Below, piece by piece: positions 17,301 to 26,414 of a stretch of DNA of 64,000 nucleotides. The number at the start of each line of letters is the position of its first letter. Within the stretch, counting starts at the first letter, position 1. The position numbers were made by a program, and so were the translations under genes. The stretch comes from Trinickia dabaoshanensis (GTDB lineage Bacteria; Pseudomonadota; Gammaproteobacteria; Burkholderiales; Burkholderiaceae), in NCBI RefSeq assembly GCF_002879885.1, contig NZ_PNYA01000001.1:124001-188000 (forward strand). Direction: 5' to 3'. The notes under the pieces are model-generated. The model ran no database searches. It saw only the letters and a program-made list of their open reading frames with translations, and was not told the DNA's origin.

Positions 17301-18484
17301 CGGACATTCGCACACTGGCTGTCGAGCGGCTGCAACGCTTTACTGAAAGCACGCTGCTGGCCTCTGCGCTGCCCGACCTGTCCCTCCCGCCCGCCGGCGT
17401 GCCCTGGACCATCGATCCAGCGCTGCAACTGGCGCGCAGAGCAGAACAAGCGCTTGCGCACATCGGAGATGACGACGTCAGTTGGACCCGCATCCAGCGC
17501 CAGGTGTCGGAGGGCCTGACCGAACTACAACGCTCGCTCAGCGCGCTCGGCCATCAGGCAGCCTCCGAACCCAACGATTGGGGATTCACAGTTCACGTCA
17601 ATTATCAGAACCGCCCGGAGCGACCGGACACACTGGCCGCTCACCTGGCTGACGACATTGCGCAGCGCAGCGAACTGCTATCAGCCAGGGAGCGGGAGAT
17701 TCTGGAGAACCACCTGCAAGCGGAGATCGCTGCGGAAATTCAGCGCTTGATGCGTGCAGCAGACAAACAGGTCAACGCGATCAATGATGAGCTGTACAAA
17801 CGTCCCACCACGACCGGCGTTCGCTACCGCTTGCAATGGCAGCCTCTTGCGCCGGAAGAAGGTGGGCCCTTAGGCCTCGAGATCGCACGCGAACGGCTGC
17901 TCAATACGAGTTCGGACCTTTGGTCCGCAGAAGATCGTCGCGTGGTAGGTGTCATGTTGCAGCAGCAGATCGCCGTGGAGCGAGCCCGTGCTGAAGACGA
18001 TGCCACTGCGTCCGGTTTCAGCCTGAACGATCAATTGGCGCGAGCGCTGGACTACCGCCGGTGGCATCGGTTTCGCGTCCAGCGTCAAAGAGACAAAAAC
18101 AGCAGTTGGCAAAAACTCTCCGGCCCCGCGTCGAGCGGAGAACGTGCGCTTGGACTGACCGTTCCACTTTTCGCGGCCATCGCCAGCTTTTATGGTCGAG
18201 GAGGCAACCCGCACGCGCCCCGCCTGATGTTGCTGGACGAAGCCTTCGCCGGCATCGATGATGCAGCCCGTGCGCATTGTATGGGGCTCATCCGAGAATT
18301 CGATCTGGATTTCGTCATCACCAGCGAACGCGAATGGGCATGCTATGCAGAACTGCCCGGCGTGTCGATTTGCCAGTTGCAACGGCGCGAGGGTGTGGAT
18401 GCTGTCTTCGTTTCGCGCTGGACATGGGATGGGCGAGCCAAGCGGCGCGAAAGCGATCCCGACCGGAGATTTCCCGATACATGA
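14303..18484 (+). CDS. jetC: Wadjet type II JetC (TIGR02680), SMC-like ATPase
   Basis: A 1393-residue SMC/MukB-like ATPase and the motor of the system. Walker A GNNGTGKS is at residues 53-60. Long heptad-rich coiled coils run at roughly 270-560 and 770-1100, with a globular hinge-like insert at roughly 600-750 (around LWQLIDYHSHVTPQQ). The ABC signature SGPASSGERA is at about 1273-1282 and Walker B LMLLDEAF is at 1308-1315. All ATPase motifs are intact. The length is in the family range. It overlaps both neighbours by ATGA. It is distinct from the housekeeping Smc at 57125-60643. Confidence 0.95.
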   Translation: MTDTLFDSPQALRPVLPEPRHERWQPLRIGLVELFHYDSEEFWFRDGHLLLRGNNGTGKSKVLSLTLPFLFDAQLRPSRIEPDGDNGKKMAWNLLMDGYKRRIGYTWIEFGRRQADGMARYLTLGAGLSAVTGKTQVDSWFFLIESSSGEQDPRIGQDLWLTNEQRIVLTRERLRDLLEERGHGTVFENGRNYRRAVDERLFHLGEKRYEALMDTLIQLRQPQLSKKPDESGLSHALTEALPPMPQELLADVADALNQLEADREQLNNARQLEQAVRHFEQRYRTYASTLTRRQARELRQAQTAFDNASVERNDAQNVLHAAKEAEAEAIRARDAAKHALTAARERLETLQSDPANQDANRLSQAERDVRDRKEEAAKAEEQREEARRQLEREKERSQASNQRVEAARREVASARTQCASDAQTAGTAVALSRNPLVAITLDELAELPVTQFTSAVTELRDAANTRRKNIRYLERRHAAVATKRSTLQTLQTAQNDCQAELEEAIERRAEADLDAETTGNALIDAWTEYCAGLEQLRFQQQSALSELAGWTARPEGINPVHSALNTAYSQALEQLATRQTELATRQRDLDQERRVLADEREQLAAGQDAIPPVPGTRGSNVREGRAGAPLWQLIDYHSHVTPQQRAGLEASLEACGLLDAWVAPDGDVCDTAGRPIWDTHWRQRPAVAGENLLSLLSPAAPEDCTVDPALVEALLASIACGPEDNLATESWIAADGRFRLGALTGAWDKLEAVYIGHTARTQARQRRMQEIALRLRQLDAEAAILSQAVEALAADRAKSKEELDCAPTDTSLRQAILAAASAERDVLQARARLDQADNRCRAAETELYAAREALENDAADLQLPLDQAGLAPIDSALDRFTDALHTLSQAGREWRSAWPDHLKQQERETEAQTGLERREEELGTANERTEKAFARYAVLMEAIGAKVETLRLQLNEAARNATEASTNADDKQAVLIKAAEARAVADTEATTANRVLAERADIRTLAVERLQRFTESTLLASALPDLSLPPAGVPWTIDPALQLARRAEQALAHIGDDDVSWTRIQRQVSEGLTELQRSLSALGHQAASEPNDWGFTVHVNYQNRPERPDTLAAHLADDIAQRSELLSAREREILENHLQAEIAAEIQRLMRAADKQVNAINDELYKRPTTTGVRYRLQWQPLAPEEGGPLGLEIARERLLNTSSDLWSAEDRRVVGVMLQQQIAVERARAEDDATASGFSLNDQLARALDYRRWHRFRVQRQRDKNSSWQKLSGPASSGERALGLTVPLFAAIASFYGRGGNPHAPRLMLLDEAFAGIDDAARAHCMGLIREFDLDFVITSEREWACYAELPGVSICQLQRREGVDAVFVSRWTWDGRAKRRESDPDRRFPDT

Positions 18485-19779
18485 TGCGGACAACCGACAC
18501 ACCAGCCAGCCCCGACGCCCGGCTGCAACGTTTGCTAGGTGGTGCTCAGCTAAACTCGCTCCGCCAGCGTATGCGGCGCTACTTCGAACGCGTCGACAAC
18601 GGCACGGCGGGAAGTAGCCTGCTGCTGTCCCAGCTCAGTCTCGCGGAACAAGAAGCTTTGGAGTTGCTTATCGGCCGACCATCTCGCATTTCCCGCTCTG
18701 TACGGGTCGACATTGAACGACTAGATAGTGCGCTGCGAGAGGCCGGCATCGCCGATTCGCTGCGAGCAGCGCTCGAACGCATCGATGGTCCGATCGTGAG
18801 TCGCGCCGCCGTCAGGGCAAACACCAGCGCGCAGTGGACAAGCATGATTGCACTTGACTCCTGGCACGGCGTACTGCGCACCTGGCTCACGACTCCTGCG
18901 GCGCTGGGTCTGCTCAAACGCCTTTCCCGACAGGATCCGATGACGGGACAGCAATTGCTCGGACGAGCAGATGCCACGCTGCATCGGCTGCCGGCCCACG
19001 GTATCGCACGCTCACAACTCGCCGCAGAGACCCTAGGCAACGCACATGCACTCGACGGCGGTGAACCTACGGCCACGATCGTATTGTCCGCCTGGCGGCA
19101 CATGGAACGAACAGCCAGCTATGACGACAATATGCGCGACGCAAAAGGCAATCCGGTTGAGCCGCCGCAACTCGACGATCGCGCGCGCGACATTTGGGCA
19201 CGGGCGGGCGTGCTTGTCAACGAGCTGTCCCGCCCCGCCCTGTTTCTGAATCTTCCCGTCACCGCTGGCGACCCGGTAGGAGAATCTCCCGGCGAGCCAG
19301 GCTACGCATCGTTGCGCAGATTGTTGCGAACACCGCCGGCGTGGTCCGTACGTGGCACCACGGTGTTCGTCTGTGAAAATCCGAACTTGGTGGCCATCGC
19401 GGCCGACCAACTGGGGGCAGCAAGTGCACCGCTGGTCTGCACAGATGGTATGCCAGCAGCCGCGCAACGAACGCTATTGACCCAGTTGGCGTATGCGGGA
19501 GCTCATTTGACGTATCACGGGGATTTCGACTGGCCAGGCTTGCAGATCGGAAACCAAGTAATGAGCACATGGCAGGCGAGTCCATGGCGATTCGCGACCC
19601 ACGACTATAAGGCCGCCGTGACAAATTCCCCTCCCGTAACGCACGAGCTGAGTGGCGCTTCGGTATCAGCCTCATGGGATGAATCATTGGCTGATGTGAT
19701 GCAAAGCCATGGCATCGCCATTGCCGAAGAGGCGATGGCGGCGGTATTGCTCGAGGATTTGAGTCAAAGGTGCCGGTAG
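18481..19779 (+). CDS. jetD: Wadjet type II JetD (DUF2399/TIGR02679), Toprim nuclease
   Basis: A 432-residue protein of the TIGR02679/DUF2399 family, related to topoisomerase VI subunit A. The C-terminal Toprim fold shows Glu299 in VFVCENPN and the DxD pair Asp348/Asp350 in HGDFDWPG, the metal ligands needed to cut DNA. In Wadjet systems JetD is the nuclease that cleaves the plasmid once extrusion stalls. The start ATG at 18481 is chosen because it overlaps the jetC stop (ATGA) like the other junctions; an in-frame open stretch before it lies inside jetC. Last gene of the operon. Confidence 0.93.
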   Translation: MMRTTDTPASPDARLQRLLGGAQLNSLRQRMRRYFERVDNGTAGSSLLLSQLSLAEQEALELLIGRPSRISRSVRVDIERLDSALREAGIADSLRAALERIDGPIVSRAAVRANTSAQWTSMIALDSWHGVLRTWLTTPAALGLLKRLSRQDPMTGQQLLGRADATLHRLPAHGIARSQLAAETLGNAHALDGGEPTATIVLSAWRHMERTASYDDNMRDAKGNPVEPPQLDDRARDIWARAGVLVNELSRPALFLNLPVTAGDPVGESPGEPGYASLRRLLRTPPAWSVRGTTVFVCENPNLVAIAADQLGAASAPLVCTDGMPAAAQRTLLTQLAYAGAHLTYHGDFDWPGLQIGNQVMSTWQASPWRFATHDYKAAVTNSPPVTHELSGASVSASWDESLADVMQSHGIAIAEEAMAAVLLEDLSQRCR

Positions 19780-19794
19780 AAATTTCTCATTTTC

Positions 19795-19864
19795 AGTGAC
19801 TTACGGACAGAATCTCGCAATTTAGAATGCAGTCGCGATCATTCGGAAATAACCGTAAGTCACT
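19795..19864. repeat. 12-bp inverted repeat between jetD and guaA
   Basis: AGTGACTTACGG (19795-19806) and its exact reverse complement (19853-19864) are 46 bp apart in an AT-rich gap between the last Wadjet gene and the 3' end of guaA. With no T-tract it is a poor terminator. Its position at the island/core boundary suggests recombinase arm sites or a terminator-like fold, both unproven. Confidence 0.5.
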
Positions 19865-19891
19865 AATTTTTAAATAAATCCAGTTCCCCCT

Positions 19892-21475
<1,584 letters not shown>

Positions 21476-21612
21476 GGCAGGCACGGATCGATAGTGAATA
21501 AATACGGACGCAGCACGTATCGCGCTGCGAATGAGAGGTCGAACACGAAGCGCCGCGCGAGCAGCGCGCATGCGCTAAACAGCGTCGAGTCGAAAGTGCG
21601 CACCGAGCGCGC

Positions 21613-22305
21613 TCAACCATGAAACGGTGGCCGTGGCGCGGACTGGGTCCCGCGCACATCGCCGCTCCCGCTCGCCGCGCCGGCACTTGCCGATGCATCC
21701 GCGGTGCTGACACCCGGCACCGGCGACGCCGTAAAAGCGCGCTCCGCATGCGGGCCCGCGCCCGTCACGTCGCCGCGTTGCAGCGGCTGGGACGGCTGAG
21801 GCGGCTGAGACGGCCGCAGTACCGGCTCGGCGGGCACCACGGTAGCCGGTGCGGCCGAGGCGCGCGCCTTGGCGCCGTTGCCCGCAGCCTGCGCGGCTTT
21901 GCCGATTTCGCGCCGTCGTACCGCCCCGGCGAAGCGTGCGCCGCCAAGCCCGATAACGACGAGAAAGGCACCGATGAGCAGATTCGGCACGATGCCGAGC
22001 GCGGGCAACCAGAGCTCGTGCGGCCCGATCGTCCACGCCAGCACCAGCGCACCGGCCAACCACGTCACATGACCGACGATCTTGGCCGCGCCCACCGTCA
22101 TGGCGCCATCCAGCGCGCCACGCAGCGAGAGCCACGCCAACCCGAGCAACGCGAGGCCCAGCATTTGTCCGACCATCGCCGGCTCGATCGCGGTCAGCAG
22201 CAGCGCGCGCTGCACGCCGCTGAGCGGCGACAGCAGCAACGCGGCACCGGAGCTCAAATAAAGCCCCGCATCGACGATCAAAACGGCGCGCAGTAGCGGT
22301 TTCAT
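21613..22305 (-). CDS. Predicted membrane protein between guaB and guaA
   Basis: A 230-residue protein with about four transmembrane segments in residues 5-130 (LLRAVLIVDAGLYLSSGAAL; MVGQMLGLALLGLAWL; a third around IVGHVTWLAGALVLAW; a fourth around LPNLLIGAFLVVIGL). A low-complexity Ala/Pro/Ser/Gly tail of ~95 residues is probably in the cytoplasm or periplasm. It lies 6 bp after guaB and 137 bp before guaA, so it is almost certainly cotranscribed with them. No known family was recognised by eye; it appears to be a genus- or family-level gene. Confidence 0.75.
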   Translation of the reverse strand: MKPLLRAVLIVDAGLYLSSGAALLLSPLSGVQRALLLTAIEPAMVGQMLGLALLGLAWLSLRGALDGAMTVGAAKIVGHVTWLAGALVLAWTIGPHELWLPALGIVPNLLIGAFLVVIGLGGARFAGAVRRREIGKAAQAAGNGAKARASAAPATVVPAEPVLRPSQPPQPSQPLQRGDVTGAGPHAERAFTASPVPGVSTADASASAGAASGSGDVRGTQSAPRPPFHG

Positions 22306-22311
22306 CGGCGT

Positions 22312-23772
22312 TTAGTCGACGTGATAGTTCGGCGCTTCCTTCGTGATCTGGACGTCGTGCACGTGGGACTCGCGCATGCCGGCAGCCGTGATCTGCACGA
22401 ATTGCGCTTTCTCATGCATTTCGTCGATCGTGCGGCAGCCGCAATAACCCATGCTCGCGCGTACGCCACCAACCAATTGGAACAGGATCGCGCCGACGGA
22501 GCCCTTGTAGGCCACGCGCCCTTCGATCCCTTCGGGAACGAGCTTGTCGATGTTCGCCGAATTGTCTTGGAAGTAACGATCGGCGGCACCGTCCTTCATC
22601 GCGCCGACGGAACCCATGCCGCGGTACGACTTGTATTGCCGGCCCTGGAACAGGAACACATCGCCCGGCGCTTCTTCGGTGCCCGCGAACATGCTGCCCA
22701 TCATGACCGCGTTCGCTCCGGCCGCCAGCGCCTTGCTGACGTCGCCCGAGAAACGCACACCGCCGTCGGCGATGACCGGGACACCCGTGCCCTTCAAGGC
22801 TTGCGCAACGTTGGCGATCGCCGTGATTTGCGGCACGCCCACGCCGGCCACGATCCGCGTCGTGCAGATCGAACCGGGGCCGATGCCGACCTTCACACCG
22901 TCCGCGCCGTACTCGACGAGCGCGCGTGCCGCGTCGGCCGTCGCGATGTTGCCGCCGATCACCTCGACGTGCGGGAAATTCTTCTTCACCCAACGCACGC
23001 GCTCGAGCACGCCCTTGCTATGGCCGTGCGCCGTATCGACGACGATCACGTCCACACCGGCCGCGGCCAGCGCCGCGACGCGCTCTTCGTTATCGGCACC
23101 CACGCCCACCGCCGCGCCCACGCGCAGCTTGCCGTGCTCGTCCTTGCACGCATCGGGGTGCTCGGTTTGCTTCGTGATGTCCTTGACCGTCATGAGGCCG
23201 CGCAGCTCGAAGGCGTCGTTCACGACGAGCACACGCTCGAGCCGGTGGCTATGCATCAGCGCCTTCGCCTCGGCCAGCGCCGTGCCTTCCTTCACCGTGA
23301 TGAGCCGTTCGCGCGGCGTCATGATCGTACGTACCGGCTCGTCGAGCCGCGTTTCGAAACGCAGGTCGCGATTCGTGACGATACCCACCAACTGAGCGCC
23401 TTCCACCACCGGGAAGCCCGAAATGCCGTGCTGCAGCGACAGAGAGATGACGTCGCGCACCTTCATCTGCGGCGGAATCGTGATCGGATCGCGCACCACA
23501 CCCGATTCGAAACGCTTGACCTTCGCCACTTCGCGCGCTTGTTCGTGGGCCGTCAGGTTCTTATGGATGATCCCGACGCCGCCTTGCTGCGCCATGGCAA
23601 TCGCGAGGCGCGCTTCTGTGACCGTATCCATCGCGGCCGAAACGAGCGGCATATTCAGGGAAATGTTGCGGGTCAGCCGGGTTTTGAGGCTGGTGTCGCG
23701 CGGCAGAACGTCGGAGAACGCCGGGACGAGGAGCACGTCATCGAACGTGAGTGCTTTTTGGATCAGACGCAT
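22312..23772 (-). CDS. guaB: Inosine-5'-monophosphate dehydrogenase
   Basis: A 486-residue enzyme oxidising IMP to XMP with NAD+, the step before GuaA. The N-terminus [15 protein letters not shown] is canonical. A CBS-domain pair lies at about residues 95-205, and the catalytic cysteine is in GPGSICTTR. The flap region and the C-terminal AlaPro-type end are complete. It is the first gene of the guaB - membrane protein - guaA group. Confidence 0.97.
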   Translation of the reverse strand: MRLIQKALTFDDVLLVPAFSDVLPRDTSLKTRLTRNISLNMPLVSAAMDTVTEARLAIAMAQQGGVGIIHKNLTAHEQAREVAKVKRFESGVVRDPITIPPQMKVRDVISLSLQHGISGFPVVEGAQLVGIVTNRDLRFETRLDEPVRTIMTPRERLITVKEGTALAEAKALMHSHRLERVLVVNDAFELRGLMTVKDITKQTEHPDACKDEHGKLRVGAAVGVGADNEERVAALAAAGVDVIVVDTAHGHSKGVLERVRWVKKNFPHVEVIGGNIATADAARALVEYGADGVKVGIGPGSICTTRIVAGVGVPQITAIANVAQALKGTGVPVIADGGVRFSGDVSKALAAGANAVMMGSMFAGTEEAPGDVFLFQGRQYKSYRGMGSVGAMKDGAADRYFQDNSANIDKLVPEGIEGRVAYKGSVGAILFQLVGGVRASMGYCGCRTIDEMHEKAQFVQITAAGMRESHVHDVQITKEAPNYHVD

Positions 23773-24081
23773 GGCAAATCCTATGGGCGCAAAAGCGAAT
23801 TATACGCGATACCTCCCTGGTTTTTCACTGTGCGAACAGCGAGTTAGCGTTTTTTCTGTTCGGGGCGGGTGTCCCGTTTCGCTTTCCGGTTCGCGCGGTG
23901 TTCGCAAAAGTTTCGTTTGCCCAAGGCGCGCGTTCGAGCCGCCTGCCCCGTCGCGGCGAAGCGACAGCGAGTGCCGCGATGAGCGCAAACGGCGTGCCGC
24001 CGATTGCAGAATCGAACAAGACGGCACGCTCGCTCGGGACGTAAGCTGGCTCATCCAATCCATTTTCGAAGGGGAACGAGT
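23773..24081. promoter_or_regulatory. Divergent region guaB / DMT transporter, with guaB -10 box
   Basis: A 309-bp divergent gap. On the minus strand a perfect TATAAT lies at 23804-23799 with a weak -35 (TGAAAA, 23827-23822) 17 bp upstream, giving a short guaB leader of about 20 nt. Nothing else is recognised; the small open frames within it have no family features. Confidence 0.6.
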
Positions 24082-25065
24082 ATGCGGCGTGGGGTGATGT
24101 ACGGGGTGATGGCGGGCGCGATTTGGGGCACGGTCTTTCTCGTGCCGCGCCTGCTGCCCGATTTCCCGCCGCTTTGGCTCGGCGCGGCGCGCTGCATGAT
24201 GTACGGACTCGTTTCGATCGCGGCGGCGCTACCCATGATGCGCCGGCTCGCCCGCAAGGCGACGCGCGAAGACTTGTTCGCCGTCGGCAAGCTCGCGTTC
24301 GTCGGCAATCTCGTCTACTACATCTTTCTGACCGCCGGCGTCCACAGGGTCGGAATCGGACCGACCTCGCTCATCGTCGGCATCTTGCCCGTCACCGTGA
24401 CGCTGGCGGGCCGCCGCGACGCGGGGGCCGTGCCGCTTGGGCGTCTTTATTGGCCGCTATTGCTCGTCGCGGCGGGCATCGTCTGCATCAACGTGGACGT
24501 GTTCGCGGCCGCCCCCTCGCCGTCCGGCCCGGGCGGCGCGCTGGACAAGCTCGCCGGCATCGCCTGCGCGAGCGGCGCACTGCTGAGCTGGACGTGGTTC
24601 GCCGTGGAAAACACCCGCTACTTGCGGCGCAACCCGCACTTCGACGGTAACGAATGGTCGGTCTTGCTGGGCCTCGCAACGGGCCTGTTCGGGGCGATCG
24701 CCTGGGCCGGCTGCATGCTGACTGCCGGCGCGACGCATACGACAGTCCACCTGGATGCGCGTTGGACCGTGTTCTGGGTATTGAATTTGGGATTGGCGAT
24801 CGGCCCGTCCTGGCTGGGTACGGGCCTGTGGAACGCGGCGTCCAAACGGGTGCCGCTTACGCTCTCGGGCCAGTTGATCGTATTCGAGACGCTCTTCGCC
24901 CTGCTTTACGGCTTCGTCTACGATTGGCGGTTGCCGCGTCCGCTGGAAGCCGCGGCGATCGCGCTTTTACTGGCCGGCGTCACGTGGTCGGTCCGGCGGC
25001 ACGACGACGGCGGCGGCTTTGGGCAGCCGGCGCCGATCGAAGCTCAGCTCAGCGCGAATCCTTAG
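24082..25065 (+). CDS. DMT superfamily (EamA-like) transporter
   Basis: A 327-residue inner-membrane protein with about ten hydrophobic helices, beginning MYGVMAGAIWGTVFLVPRLL, in the two-repeat layout of EamA-type drug/metabolite exporters. The start at 24082 follows a good AAGGGGAACGAG ribosome binding site. The substrate is not predictable. Its 3' end overlaps the convergent rnfH gene by 17 bp (25049-25065). Confidence 0.85.
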   Translation: MRRGVMYGVMAGAIWGTVFLVPRLLPDFPPLWLGAARCMMYGLVSIAAALPMMRRLARKATREDLFAVGKLAFVGNLVYYIFLTAGVHRVGIGPTSLIVGILPVTVTLAGRRDAGAVPLGRLYWPLLLVAAGIVCINVDVFAAAPSPSGPGGALDKLAGIACASGALLSWTWFAVENTRYLRRNPHFDGNEWSVLLGLATGLFGAIAWAGCMLTAGATHTTVHLDARWTVFWVLNLGLAIGPSWLGTGLWNAASKRVPLTLSGQLIVFETLFALLYGFVYDWRLPRPLEAAAIALLLAGVTWSVRRHDDGGGFGQPAPIEAQLSANP

Positions 25066-25381
25066 GCAGCCATTTGCGGCCCTCGATCGAGCCGGCGCGC
25101 CGCGTTTTTTCCACACGGCGCTGACGAGCCAGCTTCGGATCGACGATCAGCGGACGATAGATCTCGACGCGATCGTGATCGGCAAGCGGCGCATCGAGCG
25201 ACGCGAGCTTGCCGAAGATACCCACCTTCATCGAAGCCAGGTCGATTTCGGGATGCTTGCGCGCAATGTCGCTCGCCTCGAGCGCCTCGCGCACCGTGGC
25301 GCCGGCCGGGATCGTCACGGCAATCCGTGTCTGAGCGTCGGCGCGCGCGTAGCACACCTCGATGCAAAGGGTTGCGCTCAT
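25049..25381 (-). CDS. rnfH: RnfH family ubiquitin-like protein
   Basis: A 110-residue small protein of the RnfH/UPF0125 (beta-grasp, ubiquitin-fold) family. ICIEVCYA-type first strand, VREALEASDI helix and HDRVEIYRPLIVDPKLARQR are the family signature. It is partnered with ratA throughout proteobacteria. The cellular role is unclear; links to the Rnf complex and to the RatA (PasT/PasI) module have been proposed. It overlaps ratA by 4 bp, so the two are coupled. Confidence 0.9.
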   Translation of the reverse strand: MSATLCIEVCYARADAQTRIAVTIPAGATVREALEASDIARKHPEIDLASMKVGIFGKLASLDAPLADHDRVEIYRPLIVDPKLARQRRVEKTRRAGSIEGRKWLPKDSR

Positions 25382-25815
25382 GGGCGGCCGTAGCGCTCGT
25401 CGGCGCGTTTGACGAACGATTCGACGAACGTGTTCGCGATGTGATTGAACACGGGCCCGATGATTTTTTCGAGAATCACGCTCGAAAACTCGTAATGCAG
25501 CGCGAACTCGATCTTGCAGGCATCGGTGCGCAGCGGCGTGAAGCGCCAGTAGCCCGTGAACTTGCGAAACGGACCGTCCGCGAACTCCATGTCGATCCGC
25601 GTGGGCCTGTCCTGCGTGTTATGCGTGGCGAAGTGCTGCTTGATGCCCTTGAAATTGATGTCGATGCGCGCCTCCATCTCGTGCTCCTCCTGCCGGCGTA
25701 TGTCCACGCCTCCGCACCAGGGCAGGAAGTTGGGGTAGTCGGCCACGTCGGTGACGAGATCGAACATTCGCTCCGCCGAGTGGCGGATCAAGACGGTTTT
25801 TTGAACATCTGCCAT
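25378..25815 (-). CDS. ratA: RatA/Coq10-like START-domain protein
   Basis: A 145-residue START/SRPBCC protein with the family segments HSAERMFDLVTDVADYPNFLPWC and FVKRADERYG. In E. coli RatA is reported as a 50S-binding toxin. The Coq10 homologues bind ubiquinone, and a respiratory role is at least as likely. It precedes rnfH and is divergent from smpB, the standard arrangement. Confidence 0.9.
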   Translation of the reverse strand: MADVQKTVLIRHSAERMFDLVTDVADYPNFLPWCGGVDIRRQEEHEMEARIDINFKGIKQHFATHNTQDRPTRIDMEFADGPFRKFTGYWRFTPLRTDACKIEFALHYEFSSVILEKIIGPVFNHIANTFVESFVKRADERYGRP

Positions 25816-25878
25816 AAAGAAGCACTGCGCGCGGCGGAAGTGGGGCGAGCTTGGCGGGCTCGATGGGCGCCGCTTTGC

Positions 25879-25884
25879 TAAAAT
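25879..25884 (+). promoter_or_regulatory. Candidate -10 box for smpB
   Basis: TAAAAT lies 36 bp upstream of the smpB ATG. No convincing -35 at 16-18 bp was found, so this is tentative. Confidence 0.3.
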
Positions 25885-25919
25885 CGTGATTTTAAACGAG
25901 TTGGGCGCCTTCCATATTC

Positions 25920-26363
25920 ATGAGCATCATCGACAACAGAAAAGCCTTCTTCGATTACTCGATCGAGGAACGCTACGAAGCAGGGCTCGTGCTCGAGGGA
26001 TGGGAAGTCAAGGCGCTTCGCGCCGGGCGCGGTCAGATCAAGGAAGGCTACGTCGTCATTCGTGCAGGCGAGCTGTTTCTGATCGGCGCGCACATCAGCC
26101 CGCTACCCGAGGCATCGACGCACATCACGCCCGATCCCGTGCGTACACGCAAGCTGCTCTTGCACGCGGACGAGATCAAGAAGCTGATCGGCAAGGTCGA
26201 GCAGCGCGGCTACACGCTCGTACCGCTGAACTTCCACTACAAGGGCGGGCGCGTCAAATGCGAAATCGGACTCGCCAAAGGCAAGAAGCTGCACGACAAA
26301 CGCGAAGCCGAGAAGAAGCGCGACTGGGAGCGCGAGAAGGCACGGATCATGCGTTCCAACTGA
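25920..26363 (+). CDS. smpB: SsrA-binding protein SmpB
   Basis: A 147-residue protein that delivers tmRNA (SsrA) to stalled ribosomes for trans-translation. It has the OB-fold core with canonical N-terminus [21 protein letters not shown], the [10 protein letters not shown] segment, and a basic C-terminal helix ([19 protein letters not shown]) that enters the mRNA channel. Length is usual. The gene is followed by a strong hairpin. Confidence 0.97.
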   Translation: MSIIDNRKAFFDYSIEERYEAGLVLEGWEVKALRAGRGQIKEGYVVIRAGELFLIGAHISPLPEASTHITPDPVRTRKLLLHADEIKKLIGKVEQRGYTLVPLNFHYKGGRVKCEIGLAKGKKLHDKREAEKKRDWEREKARIMRSN

Positions 26364-26370
26364 ACGAGTC

Positions 26371-26407
26371 GGGCGCGGCCGATCTGCGTCAATCGGCCGC
26401 GCCCTTT
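26371..26407. terminator. Hairpin terminator between smpB and the SPFH gene
   Basis: A 13-bp perfect inverted repeat (26371-26383 and 26392-26404) with an 8-nt loop, followed by TTT on the plus strand, lies between the convergent 3' ends of smpB (26363) and the SPFH gene (26415). Its GC-rich stem suits a terminator, though the T-tract is short. Confidence 0.6.
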
Positions 26408-26414
26408 CGCACGT

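Noticed and set aside
18277-18480. N-terminal extension of JetD into jetC
   Set aside because: It reads out of frame through the conserved JetC Walker B region. The ATG at 18481 repeats the ATGA coupling seen at the other jet junctions.
21476-21571. Longer N-terminus for guaA
   Set aside because: GuaA proteins start at MHDKILILD or equivalent; the extra 32 codons have no family match.
22321-23847. 508-codon open frame antisense to guaB
   Set aside because: High-GC shadow: the opposite strand encodes a complete IMP dehydrogenase, and the antisense translation is rich in His/Arg/Asp with no domain.
25049-25815. ratA-rnfH as a further toxin-antitoxin defence system
   Set aside because: These are conserved core genes beside smpB throughout proteobacteria. 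A housekeeping respiratory or ribosomal role is more likely than defence.
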